DNA from: Hevea brasiliensis
Taxonomy: Eukaryota > Streptophyta > Magnoliopsida > Malpighiales > Euphorbiaceae
Length of the DNA: 64,000 nt
NCBI RefSeq assembly: GCF_030052815.1
Contig: NC_079493.1
Span: forward strand, 124,258,394 to 124,322,393
Reading direction: 5' to 3'
Positions 1-10,918 of this stretch are shown here, in pieces. Numbering within the stretch: the stretch's first letter is position 1; every line of letters begins with the position of its first letter. Under the pieces are notes generated by a model that was not told the DNA's origin, did not search any database, and was given only the letters and a program-made list of their open reading frames with translations. Position numbers and translations under genes: made by a program.

Positions 1-612
1 TCACACCATCGGTCACATAGTGTCTACCAGGTGTGTCGACACTATATTTTGGCCGATCCCCAAAATCAATAAATTTCGAAGCCGATCCCCAACACTAAGT
101 CTCTCCTTGCCAAACAACCACATTTCCGATCCCTTTTCAAAAGAACAGAATCCATACTAAGTCCCCATCAGTTAAAGCCACACCGGTCTCTTAAACCAAT
201 TATCGAGTTCTTTGGCCAAGTCAAATACATTCCCGATCTCTCTTGACAAACGAAATTGAACCAACACTAGATCTTTGTCGCCAGTCTTATTGCCGATCTC
301 CTTTTTAAAAAAAAGTTTGGAAAATAATTGTTAGGAATAATCAAAGGTTCCAATCCGGTTTAATGATGATCTCGACCTTAGGTGTTCAAGCCAAATTTCC
401 AATTTTAATTAAGTCTCGTTTAGCGTTGGTTCCCTACCGATCTCATGTTTATTGTGTTTTTCGATCTCTTACACTTTAGACTAATAATCACTTTTAGTTG
501 TTTTACTATACTCAGACAATCAAATACTTAAGCAATTCAGAGATTTTCCAATCACATCCAATCATTGAACAAAAAGGGATTTCATTTCATTTCATATTAA
601 AATTTGTACAAG
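1..612 (+). other. Non-coding internal part of element A
   Basis: No frame of note is seen. The stretch is studded with CCGATC words (near 53, 84, 127, 234, 293 and 438), the same vocabulary as the LTR at 3165-5956. It is probably the region between pol and the antisense gene's polyadenylation site. Nothing else could be assigned. Confidence 0.4.
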
Positions 613-2467
613 TCATTCGGCTGGGGGTGATCCCCCAGCCTGAGTTACATTTTGCTCATTTCCTCTCTCACCCTCGGCCTCCTCCTCACTTTCTTCTTCG
701 TTTTGGGGAGCCAGGTCTACCATCCAAGTGAAGTCCTCCTCAGGATATCGCTTCCTGAGCTCGGCCAAGAGGTCCCTGTGAGCATTTACATAAGCGCCGG
801 CCTCCCTTGTTACCGCCTCTTCCTCTTTTGCTTTGAGCTCTTCAGTGAGGTGAGCAACTTCGCCAGCCCGAAGCGCTTGGACTTCTTTAAGATCATGATC
901 TCGCTCGGCCAGAACTTGAGCATGTTCGGCCAGCTTATCCTCATAGAACTTCATTCGCCCCTCAATTTGTGATATGTAGTTCTGAGCCGATGACAGTTGG
1001 GATCGGAGAGAAGTCACCTCATGACCCATCTTCTCGACCTTCTTACCCAGGCGGTGAGCCTTCTCTCGGACCATGTGCTGGTTCACCAAGCACTCTACGT
1101 TCAGGCTCATAGATCTGGTCAAGATGTCATCAAGGTTATCTGGAGACAGCCTATCCCGATCTTCTCGAAGGCAGATGGAAGATGCCAAGACCTTAGCGAA
1201 ACCCGAGTTTTCTCGAACCGTGCGATTCTTCTCCAGCGAGTGGATCAAGACTTGGGCACCGCGGGAAAGGGACCTCACAGGAGGTTGGGAAGGACCCCCT
1301 TCCGCACTCGGAGCGACTGGAGGAGGTAGAGACGGCTCTTCTCGGCGAGGAGGAGATCGGACCATTTCTATGACCGGAGGTCCAGAAGGTTGAGACGAGC
1401 TTTCTTGTATTTCCTCGGGCTCATGACCAGGCGTTTGAAGCAGCTCGAAACGCTTCATCTCCCGTACCTTCCGGGAGATCTCTCTCTTCCTCTTCCGGCT
1501 CTCCTTAGGGGCTTCGCCGCTTGCCATACCTGCACAAAGAAAAGGTCAGTGAGATCGCTAAGGTCCTGAGATCTGAGATGTAGAAAAAACCGATGCCGAG
1601 GTTAGAGAGATGAAGCCCGCGATCTTTGCCGGTGATCAACTCCATTGTCCAGTGATGAAGTTCGGCAGTCACTGCATCCAAGCAAGAGAACTTCTCTCTG
1701 CTCGCCTGTTCTTTCAACTCCATCACCATCAGGCCTTCCTCCCTATTCAATACGAGACGCTTCAAAATTAAGGGGCCTTGGCGTAGCCAGCTACGAGGGA
1801 AACCCTCAAAGCCGTTCGGAATTTTGCTCCTTAGAATGAAGAAGCGGTTCTTCCAATTTTTCAGGGAGGAGGGCAGATCGGTGAAAAGCCCGCATTGTGG
1901 CTTCGCCTGGAAGAACCAGTACTCATCGTCCTTTCGACGAGTTAATCTATGCAGTTCGGCGAATACCTTAGGCGTAGGACGGAATCCCTTAGCTCGGCAG
2001 AGGCCTCGAAAGGCTACTAAGATCCGCCACGAGTTCGGGTGAACTTGGGCTATGCACACTTGGTGAAATTTTAAGACTTCCTTAAAGAAGTCGTCAAGAG
2101 GGAACCGCAGCCCGGCTTTCAACTGTTCTTCGTATACTATAATCATGTTGTTCTCTTCGAAGAAATGATCGGCCCGGTGATCGCCGTGACACCGGATAAG
2201 TTCGTATGAATCAGGCTCAATGTTGTACTCCTGGCTGAATGACTGTAGGTCGGTTTCTTGCAAGATAGATGGCAGCTCGTCCATGGAAAGATTCTCTCTC
2301 CCTGAAGAAGGCGCATGCCTTGATGATGCTGCTTGCCCCCGAGCTGGAACGGAGACCCTAGGAGGTTCAGGTCGCACGCTTGGCCCAACCACCTCTACCT
2401 CATCAGACGACTACGAGAACTGAATGGAAGGAGGGCTCGTCGCTCTCTGACCCTCGGCGCCGCTCAT
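613..2467 (-). pseudogene. Antisense extra ORF of element A (Transposase_28-like, coiled-coil tail)
   Basis: Two exons are proposed: 2467-1591 and 1529-613. The 61-nt intron has GT-AG ends (1590-1530), and removing it keeps one frame of 598 codons including the stop. The N-terminal half (about residues 60-250) has the pattern of Pfam Transposase_28, 'putative gypsy type transposon', with FPLDDFFKEVL followed by NSWRILVAFRGLCRAKG. The C-terminal half is rich in K, E and R and heptad-like, probably coiled coil, and ends in an acidic tail (EESEEEAEGE). The ATG at 2467 is preferred because the residues after it match the low-complexity start usual for such proteins. However, codon 19 is TAG (2413-2411), so this copy is probably dead unless translation restarts downstream. 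The function of this protein class is not established. It lies antisense to the host element and has its own promoter. Confidence 0.6.
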
Positions 2468-2620
2468 TTTCAAAAGAAATAAAGAATTTAAACTAAAAGA
2501 AGGATCAAAACCCTTACCAGAGCTTGATCGGTGTCGGAAGAACTTGAGAAAAAAAGAGAATTTTGAAGTTGTTCGTGAGAGACTGAAAATGACATAAGGG
2601 AGCAACTAGCTAACCCCACC

Positions 2621-2630
2621 CCTATTTATA
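2621..2630 (-). promoter_or_regulatory. TATA box of the antisense extra ORF
   Basis: On the - strand the sequence reads TATAAATAGG, a near-consensus plant TATA box, about 155 nt upstream of the ATG at 2467. This would give a 5' leader of roughly 120 nt. The leader contains CTCTGGTAAGGG, a possible splice donor. The box shows that the antisense gene has its own promoter inside the retrotransposon. Confidence 0.6.
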
Positions 2631-2908
2631 CTCGTCCGAGCATTTAATGCTTACAATGTTCCAGGCAACGTATCGGTTAGCGGGACTCGCCAGCTGTTCT
2701 GACACGTCTCACGAATATTCCAAAAATTCCATAAGGAGAGACCGGCTAGTTAGGGATCGGCTAATTAAGGCGAATATTTGGAAGTACGGATCAGTTAAGG
2801 GTTGTTCAGTTAGGAACCAGATCGGATAAACACATCAGAGATCGGAAAATAATCAATGCAACAATAATAAAATGACAGTTGTCAAAATAAATTTTATTTC
2901 CAAAAAGA

Positions 2909-3045
2909 TCTGATTACATCATTTGGGCGATCTCTAGAGATCGGATTACATTAAAGGTCTAACTACATCATTTGGGCGATCTCTAGAGATCGGATTACAT
3001 TAACAATCTGATTACATCATAAGAGCGATCTTTGGAGATCGGTGG
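2909..3045. repeat. 49-bp tandem repeat, about 2.8 copies, each with a 16-bp palindrome
   Basis: Three units of 49 bp follow each other. The cores at 2928-2943 and 2977-2992 are the perfect palindrome CGATCTCTAGAGATCG. The third, at 3026-3041, is CGATCTTTGGAGATCG. The array sits between the antisense gene's promoter and the element's polypurine tract. Confidence 0.8.
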
Positions 3046-3150
3046 AACATCCCATCTAAAAGGCCTATGTCAAAGCCTAGTCTCGTGGCTGAGTCAAAAG
3101 ATGTGTTTGACCAGGAGACCGGCTGTTGACATCTGATAGATTTACAGCTT

Positions 3151-3161
3151 AGATGGGGGGA
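3151..3161 (+). other. Polypurine tract of element A
   Basis: AGATGGGGGGA directly precedes the inferred start of the 3' LTR. In reverse transcription this purine run primes plus-strand DNA synthesis. Its + orientation fixes the direction of element A, opposite to its extra ORF. Confidence 0.6.
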
Positions 3162-4215
3162 CTATGACTCTCATGAGAATGAGAGAGGTCGTCATCAAAG
3201 TTACCGCTCGAAACCGAGCCGCTGTCGAAACACCCAGTGTGGTGAGGAGCCAGATGAACGCCAAGGAGCAGTCACCGGTGTTAAGGGGAATATTAGCAGT
3301 CTTCTCGCTCAAAATTAGTTCGCCGATTATACCGGTTGAACGATTTGAGATCGACACGATCGAAGTCCTCGATCCAGGTCGGTAAGTTAGTCCGGTTCTC
3401 TTACTGTCATCAAATGAGGTTATCATAATTCTCTGATCACCGGGATCATAAATTTTTAGTTGGGGGATAAAAAGGACGATCGGGAAAAGATCAAAAGCCA
3501 CCATCATGGCCGGGATTACTGCCGGAGCAATTAGAACAGGACGTGTGAGAAGGAAGAGGAGAAAATCAAATACGGAGGGCTTCCCGGTTAAAGGTATATA
3601 TATAGGAAAATTCGAGCATTTATTGCTAAGCAGAAAATGAAGCGGTCGCTTCGGGAATTGAGGAAAATTAATGCTTTGACTCAACTGAATCGGATGAAAG
3701 GACTGGAGTAGGAGAGATCGGAAAAGAGGAGTCTGGTATGAGAGATCGGAGAAGCATCATGTTGAAAAGACCGGAAAGGAGAGGAGATCGAAAAACAAAA
3801 AGAATAAGACGCCTACCGCTGTCGTCATAATAAGAGCCGAGGTAGTTAAAGCGTTGCAGGTGAAATCTCAACCACACGCCCCAGAATCGCCCGCATTACT
3901 GACAGGTGCCAGAATATGTCATGACAGCGCTGTACCTCCTAATCTCCACCATTGATTCGACTTGTAATGACGAGCCCGGAGCCTTTGGATCAAAGAAGAA
4001 GACGACAAGACAAGCGCCTTTCACTCCTAGCCCTCGGACAAGAGAATTTGGGACCGTCAGATTATAAGGGAGAAAGGACAAATATTCTGAAAGGGATCCC
4101 AACCATTCGTTCTGATTCTCTTTAATTCCTGAGCCTCAGATCATGTCCTTTAAAATCTCGACCCTCCATCTCCCTCAAAACAAATCCTGACCCTTCATGG
4201 AGAGCACTCGGTTCC

Positions 4216-4223
4216 TATAAATA
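4216..4223 (+). promoter_or_regulatory. TATA box of LTR A
   Basis: TATAAATA lies in the context CCTATAAATACC, about 1.05 kb into the LTR. It marks the likely U3/R boundary near 4245 and confirms the + orientation of the element. Confidence 0.6.
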
Positions 4224-5166
4224 CCTGCATGAAAAAAAGGAGGAAAAAAGGAGGAAAAATACTGAAATATAGCGGAAGGACTCTGAAACTTAATTCAGTT
4301 CGTCACTCTGTTATTTTGAACTTTCATAAGAAAAACTTTGGAAACCAGTTTTCTGAAGTATTTTCTTGCAAAGGGATTTTAAATACTGAAACTCTCCATT
4401 TTCAGTTCGTTCATTATTCTGTGACACTCTTACTTTCTGTCTTTATTTTCACTCCCCCTGTTCAAACTTAAATTCATTCAAACTCGGTTATTTTAACCTG
4501 ACGGTATTTCGGCAAAGTGTCCTTCATCTCAAAGCGAACCTTAGTCCTCCGGCTATCAACCTGCAGTCCTATCACATTTTGTGATTCCGTAGTTATTTTA
4601 GTAGATTTGGCTCCTTACAGGTGAGTGTTTATATTGCTGCTCTATCAAGTCCTCGTTTTATTTCCTTTATTTTTGTGTTTGTTATTTTCACCAAGTTAAA
4701 AAAACGCGAAGAAGGTCATTCTCGAGTTTATTTCTTTGTTAATCTGTTCATCCTTTTGTTAACCTTTATTACTTCTTAATATAGGAGTTCCGATCCCGAA
4801 TAGCATAGAAGTAGTTAGACAAAATGTAGGTAACTGTGTTTTAAGCGTTTCTTTGAAATAATAGAAGGTCTGGATAACAAGTCAGGAAAATAGTAAAGTA
4901 TTAGGCCAACATAGGAAACGATTGGGAAAACATCACAAAGCGAAATAAAACTAAATATTAGCTAAATGAATAGAACAGATCGGGTATCAAAAAGGTATTG
5001 GCTAGGCGACCACTCAGGAGGTCGGTAAAATTCAGTTCAGTATCCCCTGTTTAGTCACAAGATATCAAGGAGTTAAAAGAAGTCTTATCCCAATCCCTGG
5101 CAACTGTGAATATCAGAACCCTTAGTCTTAAGTTCTTATAATGTGTAGCTGTAATCAAACTTCAAT

Positions 5167-5545
5167 CGGTCGGAAAAGTCCTTATCCGACCCCCATTAAA
5201 ATATGAGAGATCGGAGGAGAGTTCTTATCCGATCCTCAAGCTAAAAATTTTAATAAATATTAAAGAGATCGGAGGAGAGTTCTTATCCGATTCTCACCTA
5301 AAATTTTAACAAATAATTTAAAAGAGGTCGGAGGAGAGTTCTTATCCGATCCTCAAGCTTAAAAATTTTAATAAATATTAAAGAGATCGGAGGAGAATTC
5401 TTATCCGATTCTCACCTAAAGTTTTAACAAATAATTTAAAAGAGGTCGGAGGAGAGTTCTTATCCGATTCTCAATCCAAATTTTAACAAATATTTAAGAA
5501 GTGATCGGAGGAGAGTTCTTATCCGATTCTCAAATTGAATTTTAA
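5167..5545. repeat. 58-59 bp tandem array in U5 of LTR A, about 7 copies
   Basis: Copies begin near 5167 (diverged), 5209, 5267, 5326, 5385, 5444 and 5503. Most carry GATCGGA, a 12-nt spacer and TCCGATC or TCCGATT. The seven-base arms are reverse complements, so each unit could form a short hairpin. The sequence between cores is AT-rich, and two spacer types alternate in the first copies, which suggests duplication in pairs. Confidence 0.85.
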
Positions 5546-5956
5546 TAAAATAGCCCTTCAAACAAAACTAATATACAACAGTAACTCACTAAGGTTGTCT
5601 CATTTACTTATGTATCTGGGTAATCCGAATTAGTGAAAAATCAAATATTCCTTTTGTCAAAAGGATTAACATTTCCATTCAAGCCCTCCTAACTATCAAT
5701 TCTAATTTATAAAGAACGTGAAGTTAAATCTGCTTACCCTTATTGAGGGACGAGGTGGGGTGCCTAACACCTTCCCCACCCGTTTACGGACCCCGAACCT
5801 AGAATCTCTGTTTTGAAGTGGTTTCATTTTAATTTATTCTCGCAAATATTTTTTTCAATTTCCCTCAAAATTAAAGTGGTGACTCCTCACTCTTTCCCAC
5901 TTCGGTGAGTGATCGTCTAGGCGACCGCAAAACACCTTGCGACAAGGTGTGCAACA

Positions 5957-8231
5957 GAATGGCTAAAAAGCCATAATATCAATCAGGCATAAAAGCCATG
6001 CACATCAAAGAATAACAAAATGGCCAGAAGCCATGAATCACAAAATGATAATAAAGCCATAAATCACGAAATGGCACGGAACCATAAGCAGTACTGCAGT
6101 AAAAAACCTATTGGCATGCCAACCTATCCAAACCAATCATAACTAGGTATACATGGGCATATTTGCATCTTAGGCATTTGTTCTTTATATTTTGTGTTAT
6201 AGTGATTACTATTCACACAAATTTATGATTATTCCCTAAATAATAGGAACACAATTTCTAAATTCATACGCAAATGACATTTTGGTTTATAAAGTTGTTG
6301 GCATTGATTGCCAACCACAATTCAAGTCTTCCTAGGAGCATTTCAAAATTTTCAGTTTTTACAACCTAAGTTTATTATTTCATTGGACCAATCTACAGTG
6401 GGATTTTGGCTAACCATTCTACATTAAAGTTGTTCCTTAATGTTTCTAATTTAATTCCCTTTCTGAATCACCCCATTTGGAGTTTTGTAACTCAAGTTAT
6501 GGCATTTTTACCATAACTGGTCAGATTAGTCAATGTCCAGAATTTTTTAGGCAGTTTTGGTTCTGGCAGTTTTAATGGGTTAAATTTGGTTAGCAATTTG
6601 ACTAGGTTATGGTCAGAATTAGGATTTCTGTTCTTCATGAAAAATGTCCTAACATGTCTAAGCTTTCCATAGATTTAAGAATCAGATCATTTGGACCTCT
6701 CTACAAAAAGTTATGCCCATTTGAACAATCATTATTCTTATGGTCATTTTTCCAAGTCTGGATTTTAGTTACCCAGATTTAAGCAAATTTTTAGATCACT
6801 TTGTGTTTGTTTTCTGGGCAGGTTCTCTTCATAAAAAATATGGCATTATGTCCTTAATTTCACCTCCAATTGGTCTATAGCTTCAATTAGCCTTACACCA
6901 ATTGAAGCTACACAACTCTACTTATGGCTGCCCAAACCTACTAGACTCAAGGTCCAGAATTTCCAGCACAAGGACAACTCATCCAATTCACAATTCAATT
7001 CCACATCCAATTCCATTTTAAGGTCAAACCACATTAAATGGTCACTAATTGACCTTAATAACACTAATTCATCAACAATTTGGAAAAACCCTAATTTTAG
7101 TTCAAAACCCTAATTCCCAAATGTCTCAATTTCATACCACACATAGAAATTGAGGTTCTAAACCATATATGCTCGTCAAAGGCCATCACTAAACAACTTT
7201 AATTCAATTAAAAATCATCAAACACTTCCCTACTCATGGCTGCCGAAATTCATGGGTGTTCATACATGTATATTTTATTTCATTTTTAACAATTTCTAAC
7301 TCAAATCAAGATCCTAACAAAGAATAAAGAGAGAGAGAAGTGGGAATTGGAACTAACCTCTCTTGCCACAATTGGGAGTTTGCCTAAACTTCACTTTCTC
7401 TTCAATTCTTAGTGGCCAAACACTTCTTCAAGGTGCAAGGTCAAATTTTAGTGAAGTGATCAAGGGATTTTATGGTGAGATTAGCTAGAAAATTGAGCTT
7501 GCTTGAACAAAAATGGTGCAATCTCTCAAGAGGGATTTTGGCCAAGTGAGAGGAAGGTTAAAGATGAAGCAAATTTTGGTTTATTTATTTCCTTTTTATC
7601 TTTTATACTTAAACTTTTCTAATTTTGATTGGTTAAGAAATTTTAATTACATCATCTTTACATCATGCACATGTAATAATTCTAATTTAATTTCATTTTG
7701 TTTTATTTTTCTTTCTTCTTTCTTTTACTCAGTTTTAATTAAATTTTTATCAATATTTATTCATATTTTATGATATAAATCTTACTTTGTTAAATGGACA
7801 AGTTGGTAAAAAATCATCTCTGAAGGTGAAATGACCAAAATGCCCTTCGTTGTGTTCATCGAGTTATAATTATCTGTATCGATTGACATAAATTTTCTTA
7901 TATTTTCTTGGCATTTTATTGTCATCTAAACCTCCGTAATCCTTCACTTAAGTCACAAATAATTATTTCATAGGGTTCCCCAAAGGTCTAGGATTGTCAA
8001 CTGTCTTCACAGTAGCTTTTCGTTAGGGTTACCCATCGCAGGAGCTTCGGCTCATTTAACCTCTTTGCATTCATTTCTTTAATTTCTCCTTAATTTTTCT
8101 TAGTCATTATTTAGGTTATTTATGACTCTTCACTCTAATTTAAATATAGTCCCAGACATTCTGGCTGTTCGGACAGACATTGGTCACTGGAACAGTTGAA
8201 TGCACAGACTATCTAAAGTGAGGGCGTTACA
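5957..8231 (-). repeat. Del/Tekay-like gypsy LTR, - orientation, cut by element A
   Basis: Read on the - strand it begins TGTAACGCCCTCAC at 8231. It shares its early sequence (GTTAAATGAGCCGAAG-like) with solo LTR G at 24756-28390 (GTTAAACGAGCCGAGAG). A TATA box on the - strand lies at 7601-7607, followed by a leader-like region. The left part is missing because element A inserted at 5956/5957. The right end interrupts the pol frame of gypsy B after the residues VAYRLELPP, so it sits inside B. The left half and its target duplication (TTTGG at 8232-8236 on this side) are off the window. Whether it is a solo LTR or part of a full element cannot be seen. It has no genes. Confidence 0.5.
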
Positions 8232-9340
8232 TTTGGTGGTAATTCTAGCCGATAAGCAACCGCTTCCACTCGGTCTATAATCTTAAAAGGCCTTATATAT
8301 CGGGGTGCGAGCTTGCCCTTCTTTCCAAACATAAATCATTTCATTGGAGAGACTTTCAGGAATACATAACCGCCCTCTGCAAACTCTACATCCTTTCGCC
8401 TAGGATTTGCATAGCTCTTATGTCTGCTAAAAGCTATTTTCAATCACTCCCTGATCAAAGGTACCATCTCGGTGGCGTGCTGCACCAAATCTACATCATG
8501 TACCTTTGCCTTTCCAAGTTATATCCAACATAAAGGAGACCTACACTTCTTGTCGTACAGTGCCTCATAAGGTGCCATCCCAATGCTAGAATGATAGCTG
8601 TTATTGTAGGCAAATTCTACTGAAGGCAGCTGATCTTCCCATTGTCACCCAAAGTCCAAGACACACATACGAAGCATATCTTCTAGCGTCTGAATTGTCC
8701 TTTTAGACTGTTCATCTATCTGAGGATGAAAAGCTGTACTAAAATTTAATTGTGTACTAAGTGTCTCCTGTAACTTTCTCCAAAATCAAGAAGTGAACTA
8801 GGGCTCTCTGTCAAATATTATGGAAGCAAAAGCTCTATGTATTCTAACTATCTCACGAATATATAGCCTGGCATATTAGGCAATAGAGTAGGTGGTTCGC
8901 ACAGGCAAGAAGTGAGTTGACTTGGTCAAACGATCCACTATCACCCATATTGAATCATATCCACGTGTGGTACGAGGTAACCCAGTTACGAAATCCATTG
9001 TAATCATTTCCCACTTCCATTTCGGAATAGGGATCTCCTGCAACTTCCCTGATGGCCTCTGATGTTCAAACTTTACCTTCTGACAAGTTAAGCATTTGGA
9101 TACAAAGTTTGCTATATCTCTCTTTACGCCATTCCACCAATATCTGTCTTTCACATCATAATACATTTTGGTGGAGCCTGGATGGACATTATAGGGTGTG
9201 TAGTGCGCCTTTTGCATGATTTCAACTCTAAGGTTATCCACATCTGGCACACATATCCTGGAGCCTTGCATAAGAGCACCATCTGCACCAAACCCAAATT
9301 CACAAACCTCTCCTCGCTGTACCCTTTCTACAATTCTCAT
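8232..9340 (-). pseudogene. Integrase of gypsy B pol, truncated by an LTR
   Basis: The first 154 codons (9340-8876) hold the HHCC zinc domain (H-x5-H, later CLTCQKVK) and the start of the catalytic core (ITMDFVTGLPRT, IVDRLTKSTHF). Integrase sequence continues leftwards with stops (AFHPQID, QLPSVEFAYNNSYHSSIGMA-like, then VAYRLELPP). It stops abruptly at 8232, where a TGTAACGCC LTR terminus begins. The chromodomain that usually follows is absent from view. Confidence 0.7.
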
Positions 9341-9640
9341 TAGTTATGGGTATCTGTGTTGAGATACTCTAATTTTGTTTCATAGGTCTGGCCTCACTTT
9401 AAAATGTGCCAACATTGCACCCTCATCAGAGATATCCAAGATTAATCCTTGATCCATCAATCCATGCAAGTCCTAAATTAATGGCCTCCTTTCAGTAAAT
9501 ATGTGCACCAAACTACCAGAAGATTTCCTGCTCAAGGCATCTGCCACCACATTCGCCTTTCCAAGATGGTATTGAATAGTACAGTCATAATCCTTCAGAA
9601 GCTCCATCCATCTCCTTTGCCTTAGATTTAAGTCCCTTTG

Positions 9641-10873
9641 CTAGAAAATATACTTCAAACTCTTGTGAATAGTGTATATCTCACACACTTTGCCATATAT
9701 ATAGTGTTTCCATATCTTTAATGCAAAGACTATAGCCGCAATTTTCAAATCATGGGTAGGGTAGTTTTGCTCATTCCTCTTTAGCTGTCTCGAAGCATAA
9801 ACCACCACTTTCCCATATTGCATTAAAACACATCCTAAACCAACTCTGGAGACATCACAGTACATAATATATCCTTCACCACTTACTGGCAATGTCAACA
9901 CAGGGGCTATAGTTAGACATTGCTTAAGCTTCTGAAAGCCTTCCTCACACTCATTTGTCCAAATAAATGGGACATTCTTCTGAGTTAACTTGGTTAGGGG
10001 AGCTGCTATCTTGGAGAAGTTCTGCACGAAGTGCCTATAATAACCTGCTAGACCTAGAAAACTCCGCACTTCAATGATGGTTGTAGGCCTAATCCAATCA
10101 GTTACAGCTTCAATTTTTATGGGATCCACTTGAATACCTTCACTAGAAACCATATGTCTTAAGAATGAGATGCTTTCTAGCAAAAATTCATATTTTGAAA
10201 ATTTTGCATATAGCTGGTGCTCCCTCAAAGTCTGCAACACCATCCTCAGATGCCACACATGGTCTTCCTCAGTGCGAGAATATACTAAGATGTCATCTAT
10301 GAACACGATGATAAAATGGTCTAGGAATGGCCTGAACACCCTGTTCATCAAGTCCATGAAGGCCGCTGATGCAATAGTGAATCCAAAAGACATCCCCAAG
10401 AACTCATAATGACCATATCTTGTCTTGAACGCTGTCTTCGACACATTCTTATTTCAAATTCTTAGCTGATGATAACCTGACCTGAGGTCTATTTTGGAGA
10501 AGTACCTTGCTCTTTATAGTTGATTAAATAGGTCATCAATCCGAGGTAGTGGATATTTATTCTTAATGGTCACCTTATTCATCTACCTGTAATCAATACA
10601 CAACCTTAAGGATCCATCCTTCTTCCTTACAAATAGAACAGGAGCACCCCAGGGTGAAGTGCTTGGTCGCATGAAACTCTTATCTAGAAGCTCCTGTAAC
10701 TGCTCCTTCAACTCCTTCAATTCTACTGGTACCATCCTATAAGGTGGCATAGAGATGGGGTTTATACCCGGCACTATGTCTATGCAAAACTCAATTTCCC
10801 TCTCTGGGGCCAACTCTGGAAGCTCCTCAGGAAAAACATCCATGAACTCTCTAACAATAGGAAAATCTTCCAT
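9641..10873 (-). pseudogene. Reverse transcriptase and RNase H of gypsy B pol
   Basis: The N-terminal part (10873-10583) carries [19 protein letters not shown] and [10 protein letters not shown], then a stop. The second part (10444-9641) continues with [14 protein letters not shown], the catalytic FIDD (10292-10303), a connection region and the start of RNase H ([19 protein letters not shown]). The usual DHKSLKY motif is changed to IHKSLKY near the end. The catalytic aspartates of the polymerase are kept, but the frame is broken at least twice. Confidence 0.75.
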
Positions 10874-10918
10874 GCTTATATCTTTAGCAAATGTATCTCT
10901 TACTAGTGCCAGATAACC

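Larger units (their letters stand above)
1..5956 (+). mobile_element. Tat/Ogre-type Ty3/gypsy retrotransposon A, 3' part
   Basis: This is the 3' end of a + oriented gypsy-type LTR retrotransposon whose gag-pol lies left of the window. In order it shows a non-coding internal stretch (1-612), an antisense extra gene (613-2467), a spacer with a 49-bp repeat, a polypurine tract (3151-3161) and a 2.8-kb LTR. An extra ORF between pol and the 3' LTR, sometimes antisense, is known from Tat-lineage elements such as Grande and Retand. The words GATCGG and CCGATC recur through both the internal part and the LTR, which supports one unit. The sequence after 5956 is another element's LTR, so A is the youngest insertion at this spot. 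No reverse transcriptase is visible, so the lineage call is an inference. Confidence 0.65.
3165..5956 (+). repeat. 3' LTR of element A (about 2.8 kb)
   Basis: The LTR starts at TG just after the polypurine tract and ends ...GTGCAACA at 5956. A TATA box lies at 4216-4223, giving a U3 of about 1.05 kb. U5 holds a 58-bp tandem array and a TGGTGACTCC box near 5874. If that box were a tRNA-Arg-type primer site, the LTR would instead end near 5866 and tandem elements would be implied. The end at 5956 is preferred because no primer site follows it and an unrelated LTR begins there. No second LTR copy is available to confirm either boundary. Confidence 0.55.

Noticed and set aside
613..1393. Several + strand frames overlapping the antisense gene (e.g. 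652-972, 997-1329)
   Set aside because: They are shadows of the - strand coding sequence, which has the domain, promoter and intron.
3124..3133. TGTTGACATC as the start of LTR A, inverted to CAACA at 5956
   Set aside because: The inverted match is attractive, but the polypurine tract at 3151-3161 would then lie inside the LTR. The start just after the tract is more consistent.
5167..5545. Regular repeat array as a CRISPR-like structure
   Set aside because: The repeats are contiguous tandem units with related spacers in a plant retrotransposon. There are no unique spacers and no cas genes.
5874..5890. TGGTGACTCCTCACT as a tRNA-Arg primer site, implying tandem element A copies
   Set aside because: No gag or leader follows; an unrelated LTR begins 70 bp later. 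Better read as part of U5.
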